Shown piece by piece: positions 53,277 through 64,000 of a DNA stretch of 64,000 nucleotides. The stretch's first letter is position 1. The number at the start of each line of letters is the position of its first letter. Below the pieces are notes generated by a model. The model worked only from the letters and a program-made list of their open reading frames with translations, made no database searches and was not told where the DNA came from. Origin of the DNA: Micromonospora terminaliae (GTDB taxonomy: Bacteria > Actinomycetota > Actinomycetes > Mycobacteriales > Micromonosporaceae); the NCBI RefSeq assembly GCF_009671205.1, contig NZ_CP045309.1, positions 5,281,001-5,345,000 on the forward strand. Reading direction: 5' to 3'. The position numbers and the translations under genes were made by a program.

Positions 53277-54947
53277 GTGGGACGAATCGATGACCTCGCC
53301 AACCGCTACGTGGCCGACTGGGCTCCGCTGAGCCCGACCGGGGCCACCTACGTCGGCATCGCCGGCTACGACGACAAGCTCGACGACCTCTCCCCGGACG
53401 GCTACGCGGCCCGCGCCGACCTGACCCGGCGCACGCTGGCCGACCTCGACGTGACCGAGCCGGACACGGAGTCCGAGCGGACCGCCAAGGAGGCGATGCA
53501 GGAGCGCCTCGGCCTGGAACTCGCCCGCTACGAGGCCGGCGAGACCAGCAGCGAGGTCAACGTGATCGCCAGCGGGTTGCACGACCTGCGCATGGTCTTC
53601 GACCTCATGCCGACCGAGGGCGACGACGCGAAGGCGAACGTGGCCGCGCGGCTCAACGGCTTCGCCGGTGCGCTGGAGGGCTACAAGCGCACGCTGCGCG
53701 AGGCGGCGGCGACCGGCCGGGTCAGCTCGCAGGTGCAGCTCGTCGAGGTCGCCAAGCAGTGCGACATCTGGGTCGACCCGAACGGCGACAACTTCTTCCA
53801 CGGCCTGGCCGAGCGGCTCGGCGCGGACGGCGCGCTCGGCGCCGAGCTGCGCAAGGGCGCCGCCGCCGCCACCGCCGCCACCGCCGAGTTCGGGCAGTTC
53901 CTCCGCACCGAGCTGGCCCCGCAGGGCCGGCAGAAGCAGGCCGCCGGCCGGGAGCGCTACGAGCTGGCCTCGCAGTACTTCCTCGGCGCCCGGGTCGACC
54001 TCGACGAGACGTACGCGTGGGGTTTCGCCGAGCTGGCCCGCCTCGAGGGTGAGATGCGGGCGGTCGCCGCCCGGATCGTCGGCCCCGGCGCGAGCATCGA
54101 CGACGCGGTCGCCGCGCTGGACGCGGACCCGGCCCGGACCATCCAGGGCAAGGAGGCGTTCCGCGACTGGATGCAGGCGCTCGCCGACAAGGCGATCAGC
54201 GAGCTGCACGGCACCCACTTCGACATCCCGGAGCAGGTGCGCCGGATCGAGTGCTGCCTCGCCCCCACCAGCGACGGGGCCATCTACTACACCGGCCCGA
54301 GCGAGGACTTCTCCCGGCCGGGCCGGATGTGGTGGGCGGTGCCGCAGGGCATCACCGACTTCTCCACCTGGCGCGAGGTGACCACGGTTTACCACGAGGG
54401 CGTGCCGGGCCACCACCTCCAGGTCGCCCAGACCGCCGTCCGGGCCGACCTGCTCAACCGCTGGCAGCGGCTGCTCTGCTGGGTCTCCGGGCACGGTGAG
54501 GGCTGGGCGCTCTACTCCGAGCGGCTGATGGACGAGCTGGGCTACCTGGAGGACCCGGGCGACAAGCTCGGCATGCTCGACGGGCAGGCGTTCCGGGCCG
54601 CCCGGGTCATCGTCGACATCGGCATGCACCTGGAGCTGGAGATCCCGGCCGACAACCCGTTCGGCTTCCACCCGGGTGAGCGCTGGACTCCGGAGCTGGG
54701 CTGGGAGTTCATGCGCGCGCACTGCCGGGTGCCGGACGAGAACCTGCGCTTCGAGCTGAACCGCTACCTGGGCTGGCCGGGGCAGGCTCCCTCGTACAAG
54801 GTGGGCGAGCGGATCTGGCTCCAGGCCCGCGAGGAGGCGAAGGCTCGCAAGGGCGCCGACTTCGACCTCAAGGAGTTCCACCGCCAGGCGCTCGACCTGG
54901 GCTCGCTGGGGCTCGACCCGCTGCGCCGGGCGCTGGCCCGGCTCTGA
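53277..54947 (+). CDS. DUF885-family metallopeptidase-like protein
   Basis: A 556-aa cytosolic protein of the DUF885 family. The zinc-binding motif is in YHEGVPGHHLQ (H-E-x4-G-H-H) around residue 376, with a downstream SGHGEGWALYSERLMDELG that supplies another ligand set, and YLGWPGQAPSYKVGERIW near the end. The fold is related to M32/M3-type helical peptidases; substrates are not established. GTG 53277 follows an agggt site. A two-part hairpin follows the stop. Confidence 0.9.
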   Translation: MGRIDDLANRYVADWAPLSPTGATYVGIAGYDDKLDDLSPDGYAARADLTRRTLADLDVTEPDTESERTAKEAMQERLGLELARYEAGETSSEVNVIASGLHDLRMVFDLMPTEGDDAKANVAARLNGFAGALEGYKRTLREAAATGRVSSQVQLVEVAKQCDIWVDPNGDNFFHGLAERLGADGALGAELRKGAAAATAATAEFGQFLRTELAPQGRQKQAAGRERYELASQYFLGARVDLDETYAWGFAELARLEGEMRAVAARIVGPGASIDDAVAALDADPARTIQGKEAFRDWMQALADKAISELHGTHFDIPEQVRRIECCLAPTSDGAIYYTGPSEDFSRPGRMWWAVPQGITDFSTWREVTTVYHEGVPGHHLQVAQTAVRADLLNRWQRLLCWVSGHGEGWALYSERLMDELGYLEDPGDKLGMLDGQAFRAARVIVDIGMHLELEIPADNPFGFHPGERWTPELGWEFMRAHCRVPDENLRFELNRYLGWPGQAPSYKVGERIWLQAREEAKARKGADFDLKEFHRQALDLGSLGLDPLRRALARL

Positions 54948-54956
54948 CGGACGACG

Positions 54957-54996
54957 ACGGCCGGGCGTCGGAGGTGATCCTCCGGCTCCCGGCCGT
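54957..54996. terminator. Terminator between DUF885 and DUF6114 genes
   Basis: An outer 9-bp stem (acggccggg / cccggccgt) encloses an inner 6-bp stem (cggagg / cctccg) with loop tgat. It lies between converging genes. Confidence 0.8.
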
Positions 54997-55014
54997 TTCG
55001 TGTTGCCGTCGGGG

Positions 55015-56631
55015 TCAGGCGAGGTCGAGCTTGAGGATCGGCCGCGCGGTGAGCGCCTTGGAGTTCTCGTAAGCCAGGTCGATCACCGGGTCGTCGAAGC
55101 TGATCGGGATCGGCGAGGTGATCGGGAGGCCGTCCGGGAACGGCAGGTCCGGAGTGAGGGTGATCTTGATGCCGAGCAGGTGGCCGACGAACCGGGTGGC
55201 GTAGAAGGCGACGTCACCCTCGACCGTCAGCTTGTCGGTGACGTACCGCTGCTTCTTGCCGGCGGGGCCGTTGGCCAGGAGCGTGAAGTCCTCCGTCACC
55301 GCCTTGTCCATGGTGAACTTCAGGCACTTGAGCTTGCCGTCGTGGGTGGGCAGCTCGACGATCCCCTCGAACCGCAGCCCGGTCATGGTCACCTTGGAGC
55401 CGGTGAGCTTGGACGGCGGGTCCGCGACGATGGGCTGGTCCGGGTCCGCGGCCAGCTTCGGCAGCGGCTTGCCCGCCTCGACCGGCTTCGGCTTGGTCGG
55501 CGCCGGGCTGGCGCAGTCGGCGTCCGGCTCCGCCGGCTTCGTCGTGGCGCTGCCGCTCGGCGTGGCCGTGGCCGTGGCGGTGGCGGTCCCGCTCGGGGTC
55601 GCGGTGGTGGTCGCGGTCGCCGCCGGCTCGGCCGCCGCCGCGGCCGCCGGGGCGGACGACGAGGCGCTCGGGCTGGGCGACGGCTCGGCGTCGTCGCCCC
55701 CGGTGAACAGGTCGGTGATGCCGTCGACGATGTCGGTCAGCAGGTTGCCGTCCGAGTCCTTCTGCTCCTCGGCCGGCTGCTCCTCGGCCGGCGTGGTGCT
55801 CGGGCTGGCGGACGGTGAGGGCGAGGCCGAGGCGGACGCGCTCGCGGCCGGAGCCGTGGCGGTCGGGCACGCGGCCGGCGCGGCCACGGCCGCCTCCTGG
55901 CCGCGGAGCGCGAACAGGCCGGCCGCCGAGACGGTGGCGACGACGAACAGGATCGCGTACGCCCTGGGATCCCGGTGGCTGCCGCCCCGCGGCGTGTCCG
56001 GCCCGACGGCGGGCAGCACCTGGGTGCTGTCGGTGGCGCCGGGCGGGTCCGCCGGGGCGGCCTCGCGCAGCGGGTTGCGCGGTTCGGGCAGGGTGTCGGT
56101 GAGGACCCCCGTGGTCTCGTCCTCGCGCTGCCGGGGCATCAGGTCGTCGACGAGAGCCGGCTCCGCCTCCCCGGCGTCGTCCTCGTCGTCCTCCGCCGGC
56201 TCCACGGGCTCTGCGGGCTCGGCTGGCTCGGCGGCCGGCTGCTTCCGCGGCACCCAGGCGAAGCCGAGTGCGCTGCCCACCATGCCGAGCAGCAGGCCGA
56301 TGAAGAAGCCGCCGAGGTTCACCCCGATCATCGAGTAGAGCGCGGTGATCGCGGCGACCACCGAGTAGAACATCCGCTGCTGCGGGCTGAACCAGAGCAA
56401 CATGCCGCAGGCGAAGAGGATGGCCGGGATCAGCCAGGAGAGGAAGCCGGTGGGCCCCATCTGGAAGGTGAGGCCGTTGAGGCTCATCTGTGTGGTGCCG
56501 AAGATCTCCAGGCCGGCCAGTGCGGTGAAGAGCCCGCCCCAGAACGGCCGCGACCGCCGCCACCGGCGGAAGTCGCGCCACGCCTGGCCGACCCGACCGG
56601 GCCGGGCCTGTTGCGTATCGGCGGTTGTCAC
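55015..56631 (-). CDS. DUF6114-domain membrane protein with long linkers (538 aa)
   Basis: The N-terminal ~130 residues match the DUF6114 pattern: FRRWRRSRPFWGGLFTALAG and four membrane helices (~32-50, 62-78, 86-104, 108-126). A Glu/Pro/Asp-rich linker and a fifth helix (~228-245) follow. After that come long Ala/Ser/Thr/Pro repeats and a C-terminal ~130-residue beta-rich domain (SKVTMTGLRFEGIVELPTHD, two nearby Cys positions). This C-terminal domain is not part of classical DUF6114 proteins. GTG 56631 follows gaggag. It is downstream of the DUF6230 gene after a strong hairpin. Confidence 0.8.
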   Translation of the reverse strand: MTTADTQQARPGRVGQAWRDFRRWRRSRPFWGGLFTALAGLEIFGTTQMSLNGLTFQMGPTGFLSWLIPAILFACGMLLWFSPQQRMFYSVVAAITALYSMIGVNLGGFFIGLLLGMVGSALGFAWVPRKQPAAEPAEPAEPVEPAEDDEDDAGEAEPALVDDLMPRQREDETTGVLTDTLPEPRNPLREAAPADPPGATDSTQVLPAVGPDTPRGGSHRDPRAYAILFVVATVSAAGLFALRGQEAAVAAPAACPTATAPAASASASASPSPSASPSTTPAEEQPAEEQKDSDGNLLTDIVDGITDLFTGGDDAEPSPSPSASSSAPAAAAAAEPAATATTTATPSGTATATATATPSGSATTKPAEPDADCASPAPTKPKPVEAGKPLPKLAADPDQPIVADPPSKLTGSKVTMTGLRFEGIVELPTHDGKLKCLKFTMDKAVTEDFTLLANGPAGKKQRYVTDKLTVEGDVAFYATRFVGHLLGIKITLTPDLPFPDGLPITSPIPISFDDPVIDLAYENSKALTARPILKLDLA

Positions 56632-56669
56632 GTACTCCTCCTGGCGGTGCTGACGGCGTGAGACATGGA

Positions 56670-56703
56670 CGAGGCCCGCGGAGGGCGCCCTCCGCGGGCC
56701 TCG
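56670..56703 (-). terminator. Hairpin between DUF6230 and DUF6114 genes
   Basis: A 16-bp perfect stem (cgaggcccgcggaggg / ccctccgcgggcctcg) with only cg between the arms lies 8 bp after the DUF6230 stop, so it will limit readthrough into the DUF6114 gene. Confidence 0.8.
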
Positions 56704-56711
56704 ACATCAGA

Positions 56712-57326
56712 TCAGAAGCATTCCTTGGCGTCCTTGCCCACGTTGACCTTCAGCTTCAGGCCGTTGAGGGTGAAGACGCCGGCGCTGGTGGACCGGGCCA
56801 CCTGCTCCAGGTCGGTGATGGTCACGACGTCCGCGCTCTGCCCGAAGCCGCCGGGCTGGCCCTTCTTCGGGTTGAGCTCGTTGGCGTCGCGACCGATCTG
56901 GATGTTCTCGAAGGTGGCGTTGCCCTCGAGCGAGTCCATGTCGATCAGCAGGTTCGTGGCGGTCGCCGGGTTGCCGCCGCCACCGGCGTTGATGGTCAGC
57001 ACGATCGGGATGCCCGGAAGGCTGGCGTTGACCGACTGGCAGAGGTCGTACAGCTTGGCGTCGGCGATCTCCGAGACGGCCACCGGGTGCTGGTTGCCGC
57101 TGCTCTTCTCCTGGACCATGCCGCCGTACTGCTTGAAGCCGTTGCCCTCCAGCTTCGAGGCGCCGACCTTGAAGGTCTGGCCAGACACGGCGAACGAGGC
57201 CGCGATGGCGCCGTTGGCCATGCCCAGCACCATGCCGCCGGCGACGACGGTGGCGGGCACCATCATGGCCGCGAACCGACGCCAGCGGGTGCCGCCACTC
57301 ATCTGGCGGTTCTCCGATTCACTCAC
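56712..57326 (-). CDS. DUF6230-family exported protein
   Basis: A 204-aa protein with an N-terminal hydrophobic segment (~20-42, MMVPATVVAGGMVLGMANGA) that is probably a signal anchor. The rest is a beta-rich domain with FAVSGQTFKVGASKLEGNGF, LLIDMDSLEGNATFENIQIG and a C-terminal GKDAKECF with one Cys near the end and one in YDLCQSV. The pairing of DUF6230 and DUF6114 genes is known in streptomycetes; the function is not established. GTG 57326 has gagga upstream. Confidence 0.83.
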   Translation of the reverse strand: MSESENRQMSGGTRWRRFAAMMVPATVVAGGMVLGMANGAIAASFAVSGQTFKVGASKLEGNGFKQYGGMVQEKSSGNQHPVAVSEIADAKLYDLCQSVNASLPGIPIVLTINAGGGGNPATATNLLIDMDSLEGNATFENIQIGRDANELNPKKGQPGGFGQSADVVTITDLEQVARSTSAGVFTLNGLKLKVNVGKDAKECF

Positions 57327-57713
57327 AAGGTCCTCCTCGACGGGGGTGCGTCACCGGTGCGGATCGCGACGCGGGACGGGGAAAGCTGCGGGGCGGCGCG
57401 GGCCCGTTGTGCCGACGGACTGCGCGGTACGCGGATGGATGCTCTCGCGAAGCGACAGACCTCACAAGTCCCTTGCTACTGACGGGTAACACAGTTGTGG
57501 TATCAAGATCGCCCACGGTTACCAACGGTTAACATCCCGATAGCAAGGAGCTCAGGGCAAAACGGCCCTATTACGACAGGAAGACAGAGACGTTTCACGT
57601 GTGGTAGCCATCACGGGCTTACATCACAGTTCAGTAACGGAGAACTGACAGACCGCTGAGGGTGATGCCCCGTTCACCCGTCCGGCCGACCCGGCTGACC
57701 GGACGGCGGGCGG
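57327..57713. promoter_or_regulatory. 387-bp AT-richer promoter region of DUF6230
   Basis: No gene is seen. The part 57470-57650 is much less GC-rich than the window average and contains several near-copies of a GGTTAAC/GGTAAC/GTAACGG motif (around 57484, 57517, 57526 and 57635), a direct pair acggttacc and acggttaac, and an inverted ccttgcta / tagcaagg at 57471 and 57541. This looks like a regulated promoter for the minus-strand gene. Confidence 0.5.
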
Positions 57714-58637
57714 TCAGCTCCGGCCGTCCACCCAGGACCGGAGCAGGTGGCGGTCGATCGAGTCGATGCGACCCAGCGGGCGCCCCGCCGCCATGCGGTC
57801 CCGCAGCTCCGCCCGCGTGAACCAGCGCGCATCGACCAGCTCGTCGCCGTCCACCCGCACCTCCGTCGAGGCCGCCGTCGCGCGGAAGCCGACCATCAGC
57901 CCGGCCGGGAACGGCCAGGCCTGCGAGCCCTGATAGGCCACGTCGACCACGGACACCCCGGCCTCCTCGGCGAGCTCCCGGCGGACCGCGTCCTCCAGGC
58001 TCTCGCCGACCTCCACGAAGCCGGCCAGGGTCGACCAGGAGTCCTCTCCCGCACCCCGGTGCCGGGCCAGCAGGCAGCGCTCCGGCTCACCGGGCGCCTC
58101 GACCAGCACGATGACCGCCGGCTCGATCCGGGGAAAGAGCAGCCGCCCGCAACCGGGGCCGGTGCAGGACCGGGTGTGGCCGCCGTCGCGGACCACCGTC
58201 ACCGCCCCGCAGCCGCCGCAGAACCGCTGGCCCCGGTGCCAGTGCAGCAAACCCCTGGCGTACGCCTGGACGGCCGCCTCAGCGGGCCCCAGCCCGCCCA
58301 CGAGCGCCCGGACGTCCACCGCCTCGGCCGCGCCGGCCAGTTCACACGCCTCCGCCTCGCTCCGGCCGGACAGGTCCACGGCGAACACCGCCCGGCCGGC
58401 GTCCAGCCCGAGGAACACGGTCTCGTCGGCAGCGGCGCGCAACCCGGCCGCGTCGGCCACGGACCGGCGCACCGGCGCCCGGTCGACCGCGACCAGGCAA
58501 CGGTCCCGCCACAGCGCCAGCAGCTCGCTCGCCGGATCGGTCAGCCGGGCGGCGAGCCACGCCGGATCGGCACGCTGCGCCCCCGCCCGGTCCAGCCAGC
58601 CACCGCCGTACGCCAGGGTCCGCTCATCCGTCCGCAC
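57714..58637 (-). CDS. nudC: NAD(+) diphosphatase, NudC type
   Basis: A 307-aa Nudix hydrolase that cleaves NAD(H) to NMN(H) and AMP and can remove NAD caps from RNA. A zinc ribbon uses C140, C143, C158 and C163. The Nudix box spans G206 to V228 with RELAEEAGV. The NADH-pyrophosphatase motif reads SQAWPFP (238-244), where the usual SQPWPFPxS has Ala for Pro. GTG 58637 gives the family start. It lies divergent to the VanW protein gene. Confidence 0.92.
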   Translation of the reverse strand: MRTDERTLAYGGGWLDRAGAQRADPAWLAARLTDPASELLALWRDRCLVAVDRAPVRRSVADAAGLRAAADETVFLGLDAGRAVFAVDLSGRSEAEACELAGAAEAVDVRALVGGLGPAEAAVQAYARGLLHWHRGQRFCGGCGAVTVVRDGGHTRSCTGPGCGRLLFPRIEPAVIVLVEAPGEPERCLLARHRGAGEDSWSTLAGFVEVGESLEDAVRRELAEEAGVSVVDVAYQGSQAWPFPAGLMVGFRATAASTEVRVDGDELVDARWFTRAELRDRMAAGRPLGRIDSIDRHLLRSWVDGRS

Positions 58638-58829
58638 CCCGCCACCGTCCCACGATCCGGACCGGCGCGGGAACCGGCCAGGGGTGATGCCCGCGACACC
58701 CGGCGGCGGCGGACGCGCCGCCCGGACCGCCGCCGGGGCGGAGACTCCCGGCCGGCTCAAGCGTTGGTTACCGTAGGTGTCTCCCGTGGGGGAAGCGGTC
58801 CCCACGTGGTACTTCCGATCGAGGTTGCT

Positions 58830-60647
58830 GTGACGCTGTACGGCGAAAAAGTGCCTTCCGCCGACGACCGGCCCACCGTGAAGGTGAGGGCGGTGAGCTG
58901 GCCGGACGTCGAGCCGGAACCGGTCACCGCACCCGCCGCGGGCGGGCCCGGGACGCCGGGGCGGTTCCGGCGCGGGCGGCTGCTGATCGCCGGCGGGATC
59001 GTGGCCGCCGTGCTGGCCGCCGGCACCGGTCTCGGCGCCTACGCGTACGCCGGCGACGTCCCCCGGGGCACCACGGTCCTCGGCGCCGAGCTGGGCGGCC
59101 GGAGCCGGGCCGAGGCGACCCGGGCGCTCCAGGACGAGCTGGCGCGTCGGGCGGCGGCGCTGAACGCCCCGATCCCCGTCACGGTCGGCGAGAAGCGCGC
59201 CGAGCTGAAGCCCGCCGACATCGGGCTCGCCATCGACGTGGACGCCACCGTCGCCGCGGCGGCCGCGGCCGAGGCGCACCCGGTGAGCCGGCTCGTCGGC
59301 TCCCGCACGGTCGAGCCGGTGGTGACCGTCGACGGCACCCGCCTCGCGGCCGCGCTCCGTCAGGTGATGGGCGACCAGGGCCGCGAGATGACCATGCCGA
59401 ACATCATCTTCACCGGCACCACCCCCAAGCCGGTCTACCCGAAGCCGGCGCTGACCGTCGACCCGGACAGCGCGGCCCAGGTCCTGAAGACCGGCTGGTT
59501 GGCCGGCGGGCCGGTGACCGTGCCGCTGGTCGAGAAGTGGCCGGCCAGCAGCCGCGAGGACGTCGACCGCCTCGTCGCCGAGCTGGCCCGGCCGGCCGTC
59601 GCGGCGCCCGTCACGCTCACCACCGACGGCGGCAAGGTCACCATCCCGCCCGCCGCCATCGCCCGGGGCCTGCGCTTCTCCGCCGACGAGGCGGGCAAGC
59701 TGACGCCCCGGGTGGACGTCAAGCGGCTGCGAGCCGCGCTCGGCGACGAGCTGGCGAAGCTGGAGGTCGCGCCGAAGGACGCCGGGCTGACCATCAGCGG
59801 CGGCAAGCCGAAGGTGGTGCCGGGCCGGGCCGGGCGGCAGGTCGACGCCGCGGCGCTCGGCCGGGACCTGCTCGCCGTGCTGCCGAAGACCGACGGCCGC
59901 ACGGTGAGCGCCGCGCTGAAGGCGGCCGAGCCCGAGCTGACCGAGGCCAAACTCGCCGAGCTGGGCATCAAGGAGCGGGTCTCCACCTTCACCACCCGGT
60001 TCCCGGGCGGCCTGTCCTCGCCGCGCAGCCAGAACATCGTCCAGGCCGCCAAGGACGTCGACGGCGCCATCGTGCGGCCCGGGGAGACCTTCTCGCTCAA
60101 CGGCCACACCGGTGAGCGCGGCTACGACCAGGGCTACAAGGACGCGCCGACCATCGTGGGCGGCAAGCTGGTGCCGGGCGTCGGCGGCGGCGTCTCGCAG
60201 TTCACCACGACGCTGTTCAACGCGAGCTACTACGCCGGGCTGGAGGACGTCGAGCACAAGCCGCACTCGTTCTACTTCAGCCGCTACCCGGCGGTCATCG
60301 AGTCGACCATCTACTGGCCGCAGCTCGACTTCAAGTTCCGCAACAACACCCCGTACGGCGTCCTCATCGACACGTCCTACACGTCCAGCACCATCACGGT
60401 GTCGATGTGGAGCACCAAGATCTACGACAGCGTCAAGACGGAGTACGGGCCCCGCCGCGACATCACCCAGCCGAAGACCGTCTACCTCGATCCCGGCCCG
60501 GACTGCATCTCCGCCGCGGGCAGCGTCGGCTTCGCCCAGGACGCCTTCCGGGTCATCAAGAAGGACGGCAAGGTGGTGAAGCGCGAGAAGTTCAGCTGGC
60601 GCTACGACCCCGAGCCGCGCTTCATCTGCGCCAAGCCGCCCGCCTGA
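58830..60647 (+). CDS. VanW-family cell-wall protein
   Basis: A 605-aa protein with a cytoplasmic ~48-residue N-terminus, one membrane helix (~50-72) and an external part. Two repeated peptidoglycan-binding-like (YoaR-type) domains (~78-200 and ~215-370) are followed by a VanW domain (~385-600) with TTRFPGGLSSPRSQNIVQAA, IVRPGETFSLNGHTGERGY, GGGVSQFTTTLFNASYYAGL. VanW occurs in glycopeptide resistance loci but this chromosomal form has no known role. GTG 58830 follows gaggttgct. Confidence 0.87.
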   Translation: MTLYGEKVPSADDRPTVKVRAVSWPDVEPEPVTAPAAGGPGTPGRFRRGRLLIAGGIVAAVLAAGTGLGAYAYAGDVPRGTTVLGAELGGRSRAEATRALQDELARRAAALNAPIPVTVGEKRAELKPADIGLAIDVDATVAAAAAAEAHPVSRLVGSRTVEPVVTVDGTRLAAALRQVMGDQGREMTMPNIIFTGTTPKPVYPKPALTVDPDSAAQVLKTGWLAGGPVTVPLVEKWPASSREDVDRLVAELARPAVAAPVTLTTDGGKVTIPPAAIARGLRFSADEAGKLTPRVDVKRLRAALGDELAKLEVAPKDAGLTISGGKPKVVPGRAGRQVDAAALGRDLLAVLPKTDGRTVSAALKAAEPELTEAKLAELGIKERVSTFTTRFPGGLSSPRSQNIVQAAKDVDGAIVRPGETFSLNGHTGERGYDQGYKDAPTIVGGKLVPGVGGGVSQFTTTLFNASYYAGLEDVEHKPHSFYFSRYPAVIESTIYWPQLDFKFRNNTPYGVLIDTSYTSSTITVSMWSTKIYDSVKTEYGPRRDITQPKTVYLDPGPDCISAAGSVGFAQDAFRVIKKDGKVVKREKFSWRYDPEPRFICAKPPA

Positions 60648-60671
60648 CGCCCGTCGCGCACCCGCACAGAG

Positions 60672-60703
60672 AAGCCCCGCCGGCCACGTCCCCGGCGGGG
60701 CTT
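60672..60703 (+). terminator. Terminator after VanW gene, with T-run
   Basis: A 12-bp stem (aagccccgccgg / ccggcggggctt) is followed by ttcc, a classic intrinsic terminator. Confidence 0.9.
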
Positions 60704-60722
60704 TTCCCTGTCGTACGCCCTC

Positions 60723-61349
60723 TCAGGGCCGCGCCTCGGCCAGCCCCTGCCGTACGCCGTCCGCGCCGCGGTCGGTGCCGTAGACCGGTGTGCCGGGCTG
60801 CTGCCGCCAGCTCTCGTCGAGCGTCCCGGCGTCCACCGGGTCGAAGCCCAGCGCGTCCACGAGTTCCATGACCACCCGCTTGGCGTCGGCGTCGTCCCCG
60901 GCCACCGGCAACGCGATCCGGTCGGGCGTGCCCGCCGGCTTCCCGCTGTCCATGAGGTACGCGGCCTGGATGTTGTTGAAGGCCTTCACCACCCGGGCGC
61001 CCTTGAGGTGGTCGGCCGTCCAGCGGCTGGAGCTGAGGCTGCGGTCGAGCAGCTCGGGGATGTCGCCGTCCCGCTCGGGGTAGTAGTTGTCCGCGTCGAC
61101 CACCAGCTTGCCCTCGAAGGGCGCCGGCGGCAGGTCCGGGACCGCCTTGAGGGGGATGGCCACGACGACCAGTTCCGCGCCCTGGACTGCCTCCTCGAGG
61201 GTGCCGGCCGTGGCGCCGGTCTCCGTGGCCAGGTCGGTGAGGCTCTGCGGCCCGCGCGAGTTCGCCACCGTGACGTCGTGGCCCAGCGTCCGTAGCCGGC
61301 GCGTGAGGGTGCCGCCGATGTGCCCCGACCCGATGATTCCGATCTTCAT
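60723..61349 (-). CDS. NADP/F420-type oxidoreductase (NADPH-dependent F420 reductase-like)
   Basis: A 208-aa protein. The Rossmann motif is KIGIIGSGHIGGTLTRRL. VANSRGP after the second strand is typical of NADP binding in F420-dependent NADP oxidoreductases, and VVKAFNNIQA is the conserved middle segment. It may transfer hydride between F420 and NADP(H); relatives of unknown specificity are also common. ATG 61349 is preferred because gcaggag lies 7 bp upstream; GTG 61355 is the alternative. Confidence 0.83.
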   Translation of the reverse strand: MKIGIIGSGHIGGTLTRRLRTLGHDVTVANSRGPQSLTDLATETGATAGTLEEAVQGAELVVVAIPLKAVPDLPPAPFEGKLVVDADNYYPERDGDIPELLDRSLSSSRWTADHLKGARVVKAFNNIQAAYLMDSGKPAGTPDRIALPVAGDDADAKRVVMELVDALGFDPVDAGTLDESWRQQPGTPVYGTDRGADGVRQGLAEARP

Positions 61350-61557
61350 GACCACTCCTGCCTCCGCCAGCGCCTGGCGGTCAGTTCCGGCCGAACCATC
61401 AGGAGGTACCCCGGCCGGGCCGCCCCGACCGTGGACGACGCGTACAGCACGTCACGTTTTCCGCCGGCCTGATGGGGCAGGCGGCGGTTCACGCACCGAC
61501 CGTACGAGACGTGGCCGTGTGCCCGGGGCGATTCACCGAAGCACGCCACAAACGCAG

Positions 61558-61586
61558 TCAGGGCCACCCGTGATGGGTGGCCCTGA
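61558..61586 (-). terminator. rRNA operon terminator
   Basis: A 12-bp perfect stem (tcagggccaccc / gggtggccctga) with loop gtgat lies 13 bp downstream of the 5S gene on the minus strand, and the transcript beyond it contains gtttg. Confidence 0.85.
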
Positions 61587-61598
61587 ACTGGAAGATTG

Positions 61599-61715
61599 TC
61601 CGGCGGTGTCCTACTCTCCCACACCCTCCCGAGTGCAGTACCATCGGCGCTGGAGGGCTTAGCTTCCGGGTTCGGAATGTTACCGGGCGTTTCCCCTCCG
61701 CCATGACCGCCGTAA
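61599..61715 (-). rRNA. rrf: 5S ribosomal RNA
   Basis: The minus strand reads from acggcggtcatggcg to gacaccgccgga, with the conserved loop A/B sequence cattccgaacccggaagc and the loop E region cgatggtactgcactcg. Ends are approximate by a few bases. It is separated by about 80 bp from the 23S 3' end. Confidence 0.95.
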
Positions 61716-61793
61716 CTCTATGAACATGTCAAACAACCAGCCTGTGGTTGTCGTTTGTTCAGAGTTGCACAGTGGACGCGTAGCAGCTTGGTA

Positions 61794-64000
<2,207 letters not shown>

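Noticed and set aside
57714..60266. 850-codon minus-strand frame spanning nudC and the region beyond
   Set aside because: Only the last 307 codons are NudC; the first part is antisense to the VanW protein and is not protein-like.

Overview
The window is chromosomal DNA from a high-GC actinomycete, most probably a member of the Micromonosporaceae (Micromonospora-like). The evidence is about 72% GC with strong third-position GC, frequent GTG starts, an ask-asd pair, a leuA preceded by a leucine leader peptide, the dnaX-ybaB-recR cluster next to a small SRP RNA, DUF6230/DUF6114 genes, and actinobacterial 5S and 23S rRNA. The genus is an inference from composition and gene families; no database was searched.

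Layout. 1-1.2 kb: the end of an unrecognised gene and a small membrane protein, both less GC-rich than the rest and carrying a perfect 20-bp inverted repeat. 1.2-6.3 kb: YqeY-like protein, phosphoesterase, tRNA-Pro, a SigE-type sigma factor with a membrane partner, and a ChaA-like antiporter. 6.4-9.7 kb: a repeat-containing Cys-free protein followed at once by a large PqqD-like/M50 membrane metalloprotease; this pair is the best candidate for an undescribed system. 9.7-18.2 kb: MFS exporter, secreted 5'-nucleotidase, hydrolase, a small secreted protein, a CpdA-like phosphodiesterase and a GAF-GAF-GGDEF diguanylate cyclase. 18.3-26.7 kb: amino-acid biosynthesis (ask-asd, leuA with its attenuator) around a lipoprotein, a nitroreductase and an ArsR/MFS pair. 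26.6-29.4 kb: DHA2 exporter and a secreted HNH-nuclease lipoprotein with a partner. 29.4-35.4 kb: a complete Opp-type peptide ABC transporter. 35.7-40 kb: recR, ybaB, dnaX, SRP RNA, tRNA-Ser(GGA). 40-48.2 kb: SDR, ArsR/MFS pair, two unknown genes, a membrane-bound NACHT NTPase ending inside tRNA-Ser(CGA), deoD, TetR plus thioesterase. 48.2-61.4 kb: tadA and its partner, M23 peptidase, PHP phosphoesterase, EamA exporter, DUF885 peptidase, the DUF6114/DUF6230 pair, nudC, a VanW protein and an F420/NADP-type oxidoreductase. 61.6-64 kb: the 3' end of an rRNA operon (23S, then 5S) on the minus strand.

How the parts fit. Most genes are core housekeeping: the lysine/threonine/methionine branch entry (Ask, Asd), leucine synthesis (LeuA), clamp loading and recombination (DnaX, RecR), protein targeting (SRP RNA), tRNA editing (TadA) and purine salvage (DeoD). 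Set among them are regulator-exporter pairs with palindromic operator candidates between divergent genes. Many units end in strong 12-18 bp hairpins. A 33-bp element built on two inverted DnaA-box-like sequences occurs twice, 26 kb apart, upstream of a diguanylate cyclase gene and of an unknown gene.
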